This document shows positions 38,186 through 50,136 of a stretch of DNA of 64,000 nt, piece by piece. The notes beneath the pieces are model-generated. The model was not told where the DNA came from, did not search any database, and saw nothing but the letters and a program-made list of their open reading frames with translations. Origin of the DNA: Carya illinoinensis (Eukaryota; Streptophyta; Magnoliopsida; Fagales; Juglandaceae); the NCBI RefSeq assembly GCF_018687715.1, contig NC_056764.1:436501-500500 (forward strand), given 5' to 3'. Every line of letters begins with the position of its first letter. The stretch's first letter is position 1. Both the position numbers and the translations under genes were made by a program.

Positions 38186-38215
38186 AACGTGCATCGCACG
38201 TTAGTCCTCAACTAG
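38186..38215 (+). other. Helitron 3' terminus: 7-bp hairpin and CTAG
   Basis: AACGTGC and GCACGTT pair perfectly around ATC. The element ends CTAG and the next base is T. This is the replication terminator expected for rolling-circle Helitrons. Confidence 0.93.

Positions 38216-38218
<3 letters not shown>

Positions 38219-38252
<34 letters not shown>
38219..38252. repeat. (TA)17 microsatellite
   Basis: Uninterrupted TA repeat adjoining the Helitron 3' end. TA-rich DNA also flanks the 5' end, fitting an insertion into a TA-rich site. Confidence 0.97.
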
Positions 38253-38254
<2 letters not shown>

Positions 38255-39176
38255 TATATATACGCGGTCACTAGCTGCCATATATGGTGATCAGTTGTTC
38301 ACAATTCATCACTCATCCTAAAAAGGAATTGTTTTTAATCATAGTAATGGTTGCATTTTTTAACTTTTTAAACATTACTTTACAGGGGAACTAAGGATGC
38401 AGATTTAATTTATATATATCGAATTTATAATTAACCATGAGGAGCAGGAAAACCAGATGATCATGACTTCTGTTAATGTACGTTGACATGCCATTAGTTT
38501 TAGTAGTTTAGGTATAAAAGTACATGAGAAACACATCGAAAGTAAAAATTGAAGTAACTTTGGTCGGGGCTTCGTGGGGTTCCATGATGCATTAAGGAGG
38601 CAAACTTGTTTGGAAATTTTAAAACTTGTCTTGGCCGGTGGTGGAGATCACTCATGAAAACCCTCATGCATGCTCAGTTTTCAAGCATATACTCGTGCAG
38701 CCTTGGAAACATTAAAGTATAAGCTTGGGCTCTTGTCAAAAGGGAATAGTACAACTCTCTCGAGACTTTTAATTAAGAGCAAAAAATATTATCTTATGAC
38801 TTCAATAATTAATTAATAATTAGTATATATTGTAAATTAAGGCAAAACCAGTAATTATTTATTAATATGGACTTAGATCCATACTTAATTAATGAGTCAT
38901 CCACTGCATGCATGTAATTACTGCAGGTAGCACATAAATTGTACGTTCTGAGAAGTGAGATGGAAAATAATGTGTATGTATATATATATGTGAACAATGC
39001 TATGTACAGTCCCCATTTAAGGATTGCGATGCATGCATGAACAATTTTATCTTTAAAACTTTTTAAAATTACTAAACTATTACTTTTAAAATGATTTTTT
39101 TTTTCTTTAATAAATGGCCTATACATATATTCCCTACTTAGAGACTGCAAATAGAATTTCTCTATATATATATATG
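38253..39176. other. spacer, no gene recognised
   Basis: AT-rich non-coding sequence with short TA-rich stretches and many TGCATGCA words. The open frame at 38809-39204 (-) has no domain features. Confidence 0.5.
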
Positions 39177-40083
39177 CACTACAACAAATATGGCCTTTTC
39201 CCAAGGCAAATTATGGTGGAAAATACTTGGTTGATCACACAAATTTATAAGTTTGTGCATGGAAAATGATTAAGGTTGTTGCAACAACATCGCATACGAT
39301 TGACAATTGAGTTTTGGTGGGAAAACAACCCTTTTGCGATGAACATAAGTTGCCGCCACAAATAATCCCCACATATTACACGTTCAATGTAAAATGAGAG
39401 AATGAATTAGGATGAAGGTGACGATGGGAACAGGGAACATAATTCTCTTTGTGAAATATGATTTTTATGGTAAAAATTATGTTTTGATCAAACGATTTCT
39501 CCTAAATTTTTATGAAACCTTTGTTAATTTCGCCCATTTCATAAAATCAATCCCCTAATCAATGCTTGTGGGTTGAGGAAATTAGGGCTTGGTGGAGATA
39601 CTTTCGCAGCAAGCAAAGAGTCGGTGTCCACGATCTGAAATCAATCCCAAGGCCAGTGTCCACCACGTTCAACCCCAAAAGACTCGGCTGGAGCTTCCAA
39701 TGTCGACTGAATGTAAAGCACTCTACCAAATATCCTTCCCCCTATTTGATTATAAACATAAACTAGGCATCGGTCTTTCATGGTAAATCAATGCCATTTG
39801 ATTTCTTCCTTACCCATCTTCTCACGAGGAAATCCAAAATGATGGCTTATTTGTGAAGAACTTGGAAGCCTTTCTCAATCGTTTAAGTCACTGGGATTTT
39901 TTTTTTTTCATTTCTTTCTTTCTTTCTAAGAGTTGGGATTTTGATGGAAAAAGATAATTTATTTCACCAATTTTATGACACGAGACTCCTACGACTGAAA
40001 TTGGTGAATAAAGATCTTTTCTCATGTAAGTCATACCTTTCCGACCACACACCCTCCGGGAAAAATTATTATTTGTTGTAGTG
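39177..40083. mobile_element. non-autonomous CACTA transposon, 0.9 kb
   Basis: The left end is CACTACAACAAATA and the right end is its exact inverse TATTTGTTGTAGTG. Including the flanking TG/CA, the perfect inverted match is 16 bp. These are the termini of CACTA-type (En/Spm) elements. The interior has no transposase frame, and short repeated words such as CCGACCAC/GGGAAAA lie near the ends. The 3-bp flanks (ATG left, CAC right) do not match, so the target duplication is lost or the family differs. Confidence 0.8.
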
Positions 40084-40153
40084 CACCTAGCTGCATGCGT
40101 AAGTAAAAGCTAGCAATATATAGGTGAGTCGGTTAAAGAGAATGCTACATACA

Positions 40154-40591
40154 TTCTTTAAAAAAAAATGATATTCCAATTTTATTGAAAAACCTTCACT
40201 TGTAACGGAGGACAACCGTGGTTATAAATTGACACTTGGAAAATATAGAAAAAGACCAAAACCCAAACATAAAAAAACCTTAATAACCAAATCATTCAAA
40301 TACAATGTCAAGACAAAAGACAAAAGCCTAACACAAAATTAACCGAAGACAGGACAACCTGTAAGAAAAAGCAAGCAAGCAAATATGGAGAATATAAACA
40401 AAATAAATAGAAAATAACTTACCAAGCACAAACCCTACGAAACCCTTAAATAAGGAAGGCCCAATTTGTCCATGTGAATGAGACCTCTTAAAAGACTGGA
40501 CAACATCTGATCTCTAGATCAAACAGAATTCAAACCCTCAGCACCACTCTTTGCTAAAAAAATCAGCTACTGCATTACCTTCACAAAAAAT
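40154..40591 (-). mobile_element. 5'-truncated LINE (L1-type) with 12-bp target duplication
   Basis: The insert is bounded by direct copies of ATGCTACATACA (40142-40153 and 40592-40603). On the minus strand it begins inside what looks like the RNase H domain (GNAVADFF followed by stops) and continues into a 3' tail with TTTTTCAATAAAATTGGAAT. The frame is broken. Only the last 438 bp remain, as expected of incomplete reverse transcription. Confidence 0.78.
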
Positions 40592-40811
40592 ATGCTACAT
40601 ACAGTCGTAGAATGTATAAATACCGTACATTTGTTTAAAAAATTAACTATGATATATTATTAAAAAATTAATATTTTTTTATATGATCTCATATTTATTC
40701 ATTTTTTCAAACAAAATTATACGACACTTATACACTTAACGATTGTAAATATCATTTTTTCCAATAAAATAACACTAGCTAAAATGCCTTGTGATCTTCA
40801 AGCATAACATT

Positions 40812-41018
40812 AAGATAGCGTTTGGTTATCAAGCCTAGCCCAACTCAATTCAACTCATCTCATTTAATCATTATAATTTTCTCAATTTTCTCAACTTCCA
40901 ATAAAAAATATAATAAACAATTCAACTTTTTCAAATCCTGAAATAATAATAATATTAAAAAATAATATTTTATTTAACTTTTAACTTTTAACTCATCTCA
41001 ACTCAACTCATCATCCAA
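40812..41018. mobile_element. MITE, about 0.2 kb
   Basis: Starts GCGTTTGGTTATC and ends CTCATCATCCAAA, so the ends are inverted around GTTTGG/CCAAA. Inside are CAACTCAATTCAACTCATCTC and ACTCATCTCAACTCAACTC, with TTTTATTTAACTTTTAACT between. I associate this pattern with a very abundant element of Fagales genomes (memory, not searched). Confidence 0.72.
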
Positions 41019-42632
41019 AATTCTTCTACAATACTATTAATATATTATAAATTATTAAATTTTACTCAACTGGGTTTCGAGATAAGCTAAAAAATATTTA
41101 CTTTGAAAAACCAAAATTAGTAGTGTTTTTTTTTTTTTTTTTTTTCAGCATGGACGTTGATGGTCAAAGCTGTAGCGTTAATCTCAAGCTAGCTAGATCT
41201 CAACGTCCAGACTCGAATATCATTACGGTTAATTTTAGCAAACCTAAATAATGATGCTCGTTATGATCACTATGTAATTAAGTTTTCTTTTAGATAATTG
41301 GAATATTGGGTTTATAGTAAAGAGATCATCCGATATTCATAAAGTTTCAACTCCCTAGAGTTCAAGTATATAAATTAGCTAGCTTGTTTAAATGACTATA
41401 ATTAGTTAGACTTGGGAATTTATCTCAGAGATACACATACAGAACGAAAATTCATTTATCTGAATCATTCTTGGCCGCAGATTTAAATGGGAAAGGGGAA
41501 AAAACAAAAAACAAAGGGTCCCAGGCATGATAAAACTCAACCCCATGCATATTGCGCACATTTGTGATCCTTAGATTTCCAAATTCCTTGAACTCTTTCA
41601 ACAATTAATCGAAGGATCCGACAGTAGTACTCTAGACTATCTCAAATTCAACAGTAGGGACGAACATCATTGCATGCCCAACTTCTAGGTGGTGGGGATC
41701 AGCCATCGGAAATTTGACTCGGCACTAGCTAGGTACTTTGAATATGTAGTACTTTTTTTCTTTCCCTTGCGATATATAGAAGACAAAATAATTCAAATTG
41801 TCTGTAATCTTGTGACTTGTCCCATTTTCGTTGTGACCGCGGCCTCATTGTACGTTCGAAGTCGATCCATGATCTCCTTCATCTTCTTCCGATTAAATAG
41901 GCCGGGGCGCGCTAGCTAGCTTATGATCTCTGTCTGATCTGTAAGGAATAATCAAAAGATAAGACTAGGTTTCTGAAATTCTTTGAGATCGAGTATATAT
42001 CATCCTAATCCGTTTTATCTGGTCATGATCACTACTACTTCCATCTTAATTAATGATTAACAGAAACATATAGCTTTTCATCTGTCCTGTGGCTGCAGTA
42101 CCAGTACGTTTGTACGGTTCGCTTTAATATTACAGATAGTACTAGTACTTCTTTCCAGCCACTAGCTAGCTTAACATTTGCCAATCACTTTCACGCCATA
42201 GTACGTACCGACATGCATGCCGTTCTTGATTTTGATGGATATAAGCAGCTACACGTGTCCAAATCGCGTCAATGCTAGCTAGCTGCAAACTTCTGTCGAA
42301 TGATCGATTCTCCGGATTGGAGTGCCGTCTTTCACTAAGTGCGAAGTACTTTTAACCTCAAGAAATTAGAATGGACACTGCTGGCCGACATGAACATGAA
42401 CGTGTCATTGTCTGCAAGGTGTTCACTGATCGGTACATTCTGTCAAGTATTTCGGAAATCGGAATATTTAATAGAAGAAGAAATTAAATTACTGTACAAA
42501 GTTTTATGTACTTTTAAATTGTATCTATCTTAAAGTGAAAAATACAGTAACTAGTGTGAAGCTAACTTTGCTAAGCAGACAAGTTCAGTAATTAGTATTG
42601 AAAGTCCATGCATGCATATCATATAGATATAT

Positions 42633-42671
<39 letters not shown>

Positions 42672-43398
42672 GAGATTATGCTTCAAGGGGAATTCGTCAT
42701 GCTTTTAGAGAAATGACTCAAGTTACATACTCGATCGATCGGTAGCCAAACTAGGTGTACTTAAAAGGAGTCATTACTCGATCGGCAGGCAATATGAGGT
42801 GTAGAAGGAGTACTTTCTGCCAGAAATTATAGGAGATTTATGGGCATGCAATAGATAGAGCAGGTTTGTCATACATGCACACATACATATATATATATAT
42901 AATTTCACATCCCAAATCTACTCTACTGCGCTTTGATACTTATATAATTATATTTGACGGTGGCAAGTGAAAAAGAGGGCTTGCACGTATTAGAAACACT
43001 AGACCCGCCAACTGAAGCAAATGTCGGATGGTGCCTGAAATATATATATACATTTATAATTACATTTTGCTAGAGAGTGAGAGCGAGAGAGAGAGAGAGA
43101 GAGTGTGTTCGCCCGGGCTAGCTCTCCTTTCTTAGGCGACTACGGGCAATGTCTAATCTCTGACGTACTATAGCATTGGCTTTTTCTCTCTTTTCTCCTT
43201 TTCTCATCTACTCGCCTTGTTCTTTAACTTCTTGGTCTCCAGGGGGTAATTTCTTGACTTTCTACTTGCTTTCAGCTTTTCTCTTTTACTATAAGATTAC
43301 CCCTACCCTTTCTCTCTCACACATAAATATTTATATATTCCTCTGGTTGCTAAGTACCAAACATCCACCTCTTCGTTCTTCCTATCCAATCTTTAACC
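41019..43398. other. spacer and 5' flank of the WIP gene
   Basis: Non-coding. Contains an AT-rich end (41070-41140) with a T-homopolymer, a (TA)n run at about 42630-42666 and a (GA)n run at about 43083-43104. The last 250 bp, CT-rich, are the probable leader of the WIP gene. No other gene recognised. Confidence 0.5.
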
Positions 43399-45600
43399 AT
43401 GACAGACCCCCACTCCAATTTCTGCACAGGACGGCTCAATTTCATGCCTGATCTCCATCCTCACTTTTCTTCTCTACCTTCTTATTACTCTTTGAATTCC
43501 TATCCTTTTTTTGATTCCTATTCAGACAACATCATAAAGAACAGATCTTCCATTCAGTACCAACCCTCTATTCCCTCATCACCTCCCTCACCTCCTCTGA
43601 AGGAAGCTCTTCCTCTAATAAACAGCTTAAGCCAAACCAGACATGAAGAACACGAGTCCTCAAGTAGTGCAATGGAAGAGGAAGAGGACAAGAACAAGGT
43701 TGATGGAGATGAAACTTTTGCCGTAGCCCTACACATAGGCCTCCCTAGCCCTAGTTCGCATTCGGGCTCTATGTTGATCTCTCCTTCAGCAGATGTGACG
43801 GATAAGGAAGGAGGAGTACTTAGCGTGATGTCAGGATACCCCTTGGAAAGACCCAACCAGAGTCAGTACTGGATTCCAACCCCTTCACAGATTCTCATTG
43901 GTCCTACTCAGTTCACCTGTCCAGTTTGCTCCAAGACCTTTAATAGATACAATAATCTCCAGGTACGCCTCCATTGCATGAATCAAAATTCCCTAAGGCT
44001 TAGCTTTTCTTTCTTCGATCTTCTCCCTTTTATTCACTCACCTTCCTCTCTATTTTCAGCACTTCACGAGTTCTTGTTGTCCTTCTTTGGGCTAGATTAA
44101 GGCTTTCCCCGTATTTTGTTATATATATGTGTATATATATATGTTTCTGTCATCATGTCATGTAAACACACATATATACTAGCTGATCCAGTACTTTTCT
44201 TTGTTTTATTTTACCGTTCATGAAAATGTTCCCCGGCCTTGCTTTGGCACTTTGAAGATTATGCAGCACGCAGTTGCAAGTGTGAGAGAAGAAAATAGCA
44301 TTTATAAGATCTAGTATATGCATACTTCAGAAGTTCTGATCCTCTTGATCAAGATCCTGAGCTTACAGTCTGAAGTCTGAACCCTCCAGTCTGTTCAATG
44401 TAGTTAAGTAGCAGTAAAATTTTGAAAAGACATCTCTTATGCATGCTGATTAAAACAAACCTGAGATTCATCAGATGCAACTACACGAAGAGGGCTGGGA
44501 GGAGACAACTAAAACCATATGGCATTGGCCGTCTCCTTTAAAGAAGAAAAGTCCTAAACAATTTTCAGCCTAGAAGTACGGTAAATCAATAACTTTTCGT
44601 CCAAACAGAAGTCGGCTAAATATCTGTATCCAAGTCTCATAGATATGTTACTAATCAGTCCACAATTGTGAGAGAAAAATAGTTCTTTGGAAATTCAGAT
44701 AACACATGCCTTGTTACTTTTACGACTATTCTGTGGTCCTTGACAGGTTGGAGATTTTAGATTGACAGCATTAATGGTGGAAATTTATAAGTGGTATTAT
44801 ATTATATTTAACCCAACACAATAAGTTTCTGATCAAATATCTTTAGGTGAACGAAGAGGGAAAAAAAAGGGGCGAATCTAGATTTTGAAAAAAGGGTGGC
44901 TTCAAATCTGAAAAAAGGAAGAAAGAAAGAAAGAGAGGCGAATTCAAATTTAAGATAACTAGGGAAACTAAATGGATAATAAGTGATCAGTGAAGCAAGA
45001 CTGTAAGATGTGGTGAGTGCATATGTTTTTTTGGGTAAAAGTGCGGGTCTCTCTTTGCCATCAAAGTTTGAAACCTGGTTTTAGATGCAGTGATTGTCCC
45101 ATGTGATTTTCAGGGCTCTATCTCTCTCTAACAGTAAACATGCTTTTTTCTTGGCACTGCAGATGCATATGTGGGGACATGGATCTCAATACAGGAAAGG
45201 ACCACACTCTCTGAAGGGAACTCAGCCGACAGCCATGCTAAGGCTCGCATGCTATTGCTGTGCACCAGGATGCAAGCACAATATAGAGCACCCAAGAGCG
45301 AGGCCTCTGAAAGATTTTAGAACCCTCCAAACACATTACAAGAGAAAGCATGGGACCAAATCTTTCATGTGCAGAAAATGTGGCAAGGCATTTGCAGTGA
45401 AAGGTGATTGGAGAACCCATGAGAAGAACTGTGGGAAGGTTTGGTATTGCATTTGTGGGTCGGACTTTAAGCATAAGAGATCTTTAAAAGACCACGTCAA
45501 GGCTTTTGGCGTCGGTCACGGAGCTTTTGGTATCGATTGCTTTCGAGAAGAAGATGAACCTGCATCAGATAATGAACTTGATTGTGACTCCTCGATGTGA
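43399..45600 (+). CDS. WIP-domain C2H2 zinc-finger transcription factor
   Basis: Two exons, 43399-43962 and 45163-45600 (333 aa), with a 1.2-kb intron after the codon for NRYNNLQ, the usual WIP position. The N-terminal half is Ser/Pro-rich with [11 protein letters not shown] and an acidic stretch, then [12 protein letters not shown]. The family signature [16 protein letters not shown] precedes finger 1 ([21 protein letters not shown]). Fingers 2-4 follow: [15 protein letters not shown]...[27 protein letters not shown] and [24 protein letters not shown] factors are nuclear regulators (NTT/WIP2, TT1/WIP1, DOT5/WIP6). The N-terminal motifs and the EDEPASD tail look closest to the WIP2-5 side rather than TT1. 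GTKSFMC differs from the usual G-x-KPFMC before finger 3. The start ATG is the first in a CT-rich leader. Confidence 0.93.
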
Positions 45601-47426
45601 AATTAATTATGAAATTGAGTCTCTTGGGGAATTCTCTGGTCATCACTTCATGAACTGGTATTTAGCTGATCTACTTATTTAATTATATGGCTCAAGACAT
45701 ATGAAAAATTTACTTTATTTATGCCTTCTTTCACTCTACTTAACTACCTTCTACATTCAATGTTAATTAGCTTCACTTACACTGTAATTCACCAATTTTT
45801 CAAGGACGTATATAGTGAAGATCAAGTACTGCAAGTCTTCCTAACACTTGTGTGCTAGCTGGCCGATATATGCGATGATCACTAGCCAGAAGTTTAATTA
45901 ACCTTAGGGGTTACGTACGGAGAAATTCCATGTGCAAAATGAAGAAGATAATCAATTGATTCCTAGTCATGTGGAGCTAGCTAGGTTTAATTGAATTAAG
46001 CGTTCTCAAGATGCAGCTTGTGAAGAATGAATTCACTGATCATGTGGATACGTGATATAATTAATTGGTTGTACGTGGGGGTAAGTAATGTTCAAGAAAA
46101 CCCGGCCTTGAATAAGTTAATCATATATAGAAATTATCTCTAAAAGATTATAAACATGAGCCACGCGCGCAGGAACCATCTCTAGCTGCTAACAATACTT
46201 AATTGCAAGCTAGGTAGAGTATCTATCTGATCTGACCATTCTCCTATCCTATATATTCACTAATATTATATTTGGATCATACGTACGAAGAATTAATCAA
46301 ATTCTTTTATGTTTGATGGCCAATGGGTATTAAAAAATAATAATAAAATTTCTAAAGATATCATTAATACGTTCTCTTGTATACCAAGTTTGCATGTTTT
46401 GTGGTTAGATAAGTCTTTCTTTCTAATCACTATTTTTTTTAATTAAATATATTACTATTCTTTTAAAATTATAATTTTCATGTGAAAGCAATTGCTAGGT
46501 AGGTAGGTAGGTCATAGGTGTATTATATGCAGTTTTTTCTTTCAAAATTAATCAATGTTCGTATTGAATGCATGTTACAAAAAAGAGATAGGCAATAAGA
46601 TAGACAAGAGTGAAAATTGACCCCTACTCATTAATAATATTCATGAAATTGATAACAATTTATCTCATAATTAAGTAAACACTTCCACTAATTAAAGAAT
46701 TAATATTAGTAGATCATCTAAGATGTGTATTTGTGTATTATTTTAATTATGGATTTGATTATCTATGATTTTTGTTCCTTAGATATATATTTATTATTAC
46801 CAGTCATATATGTACATTTGGTTTTTTATTTTCTCAATCAAAATTACATTTTCGTTTATAATTTACTATCATTTTAATTAAGCTTAAATCCATAAATAAT
46901 TCTCACAATCTATTTAATTTATATAGTATTATTTAATTCCATGATGAGTACAACTTTGAACACAGTTTATTCGTACGTACTAACATATGTATTATATATC
47001 TTTCACAACACTTTTTATTTGTAGATCTTGGATTTCTGGGTCTTAATTTGTAAACGTAATTATTAAGAGAAGTTGATATGCTTTTGATTTTAAAGTCAAT
47101 AGACATATCTCTTTTATATATTTTATTCAAAAATAACATAAACCAGTGGAGGATAATTTGATCTCACCGTCCATAATTTGCGGGATAATTTGATCTCACC
47201 ATCCATAAGTTGTATTGATTTACCATGTTTTGAATTTTTTGCATTTATATTATTTACTTTTCTATTGATCATATACAAGCATTAAATTTATATCATATAA
47301 GAGCATTTGCCATATTTGGAGAATATTGCAACACAGACTTCACAAAGAGGTGATTCAACATAGTGCATTAATTAATTTTTTGTGAAAAATCATATTATTT
47401 TTATTAAAAATCTTATCTCACCCAAC
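45601..47426. other. spacer, no gene recognised
   Basis: Begins with the probable 3' UTR of the WIP gene. The rest is AT-rich, with a GGTA tetranucleotide run near 46495-46510 and a 32-bp tandem pair (47151-47212) containing GGATAATTTGATCTCACC. The right end may belong to the Helitron whose 3' end is at 47461. Confidence 0.5.
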
Positions 47427-47461
47427 TAGACAAACGTGCTTTACACGTTGTTCCGACCTAG
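47427..47461 (+). mobile_element. Helitron 3' terminus, element extent unknown
   Basis: AACGTG-CTTTA-CACGTT stem, then TGTTCCGAC and terminal CTAG (47458-47461), next base T. It resembles the 3' end at 38215. The matching 5' end was not fixed; 'TCCTATATATTCACTAATAT' near 46247 is one weak candidate. Confidence 0.6.
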
Positions 47462-48932
47462 TATATATATATATAATGATCAATGCAAAACTAATTATTA
47501 ATGTGGATTAATGATTGCATGATTTTTTTTGTATTGATCAAAATAACCTTGATGTGGGAACAGAATAGGAGATTATTCTGACGGCTAGTTAAACAACAAA
47601 AGTTAGAGATTTTTTATTTTTATTTTTATTTTTTTAAGAGGATAGTATCCCAAATTTTATTAAATTTCCTCACTTATGATGAAAAAAAATCGTGGTTACA
47701 GCTAGATATTTGAGGTTACAAATAATCCTAAAATCCAAAACTAGGTATCAATGGATGACTTTGAGATTGAGAAAAATCATAAACAGAGGAAAACTCTGAG
47801 ATAAACTTTGAGATTGGGATTTTACTATAAAATAAATCAATCATCCTCTGAAGCCCACAAAGTCAAGCTTAAATTGCTAACGAAAAAATGGCAAAATTGA
47901 ATTGTAATGAAGGCAAAGTAATAGAATATGGAATACGATAATTATGGTTAAAATCTAGTCTAAGAATCTATAAAAAAATCATTATGAAAGATAAATATTA
48001 CCATCAAAGAAAATTAATAAAAAATGAAAGAATTAACTAAAATTGGCTATTCAGAGATAAAAATAGATGATTTTGGGGGATGACAAGGGGCCTACCAGGC
48101 GAAACATGGCGATCATGATGTGTGTGTCAAAGAGAGCTTTCCAAATTAGGGTTATATGCGTAATTTTGACACCTGTAACCAAAGTTAAAGTTACAATATG
48201 GACGTCGCCACTTCTCTTCACCCAACCAAGAGAAAAGTCTCCTCACCCAACTAAGAGATAACTCGTTCCTCGCCCAAATTTGCCGCTTCTGGCCAAATGT
48301 TCCACTTCTAGCCCAAATCTTAGGAATACTCATTATTACATCTCGATCCTCCTGCATCAAACCTTAATGCAGGTTTTCCTTTTCTCATCCTCACGGCCAT
48401 TTTATCACTATATATAAATACATGAGATACATACTCACAATCCTATATATTATGCAGAGGAAATAAAAATAAAATATACATAAGAAGATCAGATGATGAT
48501 CATGTATATAGTACGCACGTGTACTGGTACGTACGTATGCACGTAATTTATGTAATCTAATAATTAACTCCGTAATTTAATTCTCCCTTCCATTTTTCCT
48601 TGGCCACGGTCTCTTTAATTCTCTCTCACGTACTCTCTCTAAATGGTTTTTTAAATATATTTTAAATAAAAAAATCAACATCGGTACTGATGGAAAAGAA
48701 AAATTAAAATATATATATTAACTAAAACCTGCAAGAAATATTAATTTACGTGAAATATATATACTACATGCATGATTCCAACTACATATCACGTGGAACG
48801 GTTGTACTTCCTAGTAGTGTTATATAACCAAGCCATGCATGCATAGTCTAGATCTAATTAAGGCCACAAAGATCTTATTTTTGCTAATTCCACAACTCTG
48901 ACCCCATTTTCAAGCGGTTGGGGCTGCTTATA
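47462..48932. other. spacer with a possible LINE tail
   Basis: Around 47600-47710 the minus strand reads GTAACCACGATTTTTTTTC...AATTTAATAAAATTTGGGAT followed by an A-rich tail with (ATAAA)n. It is similar in layout to the LINE 3' end at 40154-40250, so it may be another truncated minus-strand LINE. Around 48220-48260 short CACCCAAC-AAGAGA words repeat. No gene seen. Confidence 0.4.
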
Positions 48933-50136
48933 TCTTCTATATATAAAAAGTGTCTATGAAACGAAATATTGTTGTTTTAACGAAAAATCAGATTTTCTGT
49001 TAGTTTTATTGATCCCGTTAAGCAATTAAGCTAATTTTGTCATTAACGAGCGTCAAAAGCCCCTTGCATCACACACGACTCCACTGTACTCCAACATTCG
49101 AGAAGAACTAACAAATACACAATGGGAAGCAAGAAACAGAGATTGCGAAGAAACCATACCCAATAAACCAACATAAACAGAATAGAACCAACAAAAAGAA
49201 AACAAACAATACCTACGAACGGAGAATCAAGAGGAACAGAGAAATACACAGCTAGAACATGATGAGGGAGCTTCTTTCAATATAGCTTGCTAGAAGGGAA
49301 AAGTACAACTAAAAGGAAAAGGAAAAAAAAAAACCTTTGGACTTGCTCACACGGTCTTCAAGAGAACTTTTCTATTCATAAAAAGATAGAAATCTATAGT
49401 TCTCCTAGCAGCATAAAGCCCATCATATGCAGGATATGAAGGGAAAAATAGCTCCTCGTTAAGAACTGCCTCGTCCCAAGATTTTGGCTCCCTAGAAAGA
49501 CGACTTGCTATACGATCTAGAAGCTCAATTGATGGGATTGTCGGTATGATATATAAGAAAAGAGAGAGGGCTTCTGAAGGGTGTTACAGCGCTAGTGAGA
49601 GGAGGGAGGGTGAGAATCAAAGAAGAATGAATAAAACTAGGGTTTTAAAGCTGGGGCTAAAACGGTGTCATTTAATTGGGAGGTAGGCTTTGTTTTTTTG
49701 GCTAGGCTTCCACATAGGTTGGGCTTCATTTTTTGATCCCTGGGTTTTATATTTAAAATCAAACCATCTTAAAAATTAGCTTATCTAAAAATTTTATCAT
49801 AAATGATTTATAGTATTTTTTCTTTAAAATAATACTAATGTTCATAAAATTTTTACGAGAAAATAAATTTATTCATCTATAACATTAATATTACATTAAT
49901 AGAATGGGGTTAATTCATTGGTAATCATCTGATTTTTTTCCTTATATTAATGGAATTAGTTTTTTCCTTTACATTTTACAGTTCAAGCGGCTAGCCAGGG
50001 TCTTGTCCTGTTTTTGTTGTGAGAATATGAAATTGGGTGTTTAATTAAACATAAGGTTAGATAATTTATTAATCATTTTTATTTTGTAAAAAATCTAAAC
50101 TAGGCAAACATCACTTGGACGTTGCTCTATTACTAG
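48933..50136 (+). mobile_element. non-autonomous Helitron, 1.2 kb, with captured gene fragment
   Basis: 5' end TCTTCTATATATAAAAAGTG after A (48932). 3' end AACATC-ACTTG-GACGTT, a one-mismatch stem, then TGCTCTATTA and CTAG (50133-50136) followed by T. Both ends obey the A|T insertion rule. No Rep or helicase is present. The middle carries an antisense piece of an arabinosyltransferase-like gene (49347-49547). Confidence 0.75.
49347..49547 (-). pseudogene. XEG113: fragment of XEG113-like arabinosyltransferase captured by Helitron
   Basis: The minus strand reads [18 protein letters not shown], then [16 protein letters not shown] and [19 protein letters not shown], then TGA (49349-49347). I recall the same block (SREPRSWDQAVFNEELF...DFYLFMNSKVLFKTVRK) from plant XEG113, a Golgi arabinosyltransferase that decorates extensin hydroxyprolines. 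Only about 65 codons remain, without start or downstream exons, and the stop replaces the position where the family continues. It lies antisense inside a Helitron, so it is a captured fragment rather than a gene. Confidence 0.72.

Larger units (their letters stand above)
28312..38215 (+). mobile_element. complete Helitron, 9.9 kb, encoding RepHel and RPA-like protein
   Basis: The 5' end is TCTATAGTGATAATATAAGC (28312), preceded by A. The 3' end is a 7-bp stem AACGTGC-ATC-GCACGTT (38186-38202), 13 nt before a terminal CTAG (38212-38215), followed by T. This fits the plant Helitron rule: 5' TC, 3' hairpin plus CTRG, insertion between A and T without target duplication. Inside are a 1,556-aa Rep/helicase gene and an RPA1-like gene, both on the plus strand and in the order usual for autonomous plant Helitrons. 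About 2.3 kb of AT-rich leader with duplicated untranslated exons precedes the first ATG. Both genes are open in all inferred exons. The one visible defect is the Walker A substitution in the helicase. The element lies in a (TA)-rich host site. Confidence 0.93.

Noticed and set aside
43554..43856. Minus-strand 100-aa frame over the WIP exon
   Set aside because: Antisense shadow of the Ser/Pro-rich coding exon.
22794..47461. One 24.7-kb Helitron from the first 5' end to the 47461 3' end, carrying the WIP gene as cargo
   Set aside because: It would span an intact host transcription factor and several independent elements. A shorter element for the 47461 end is simpler.
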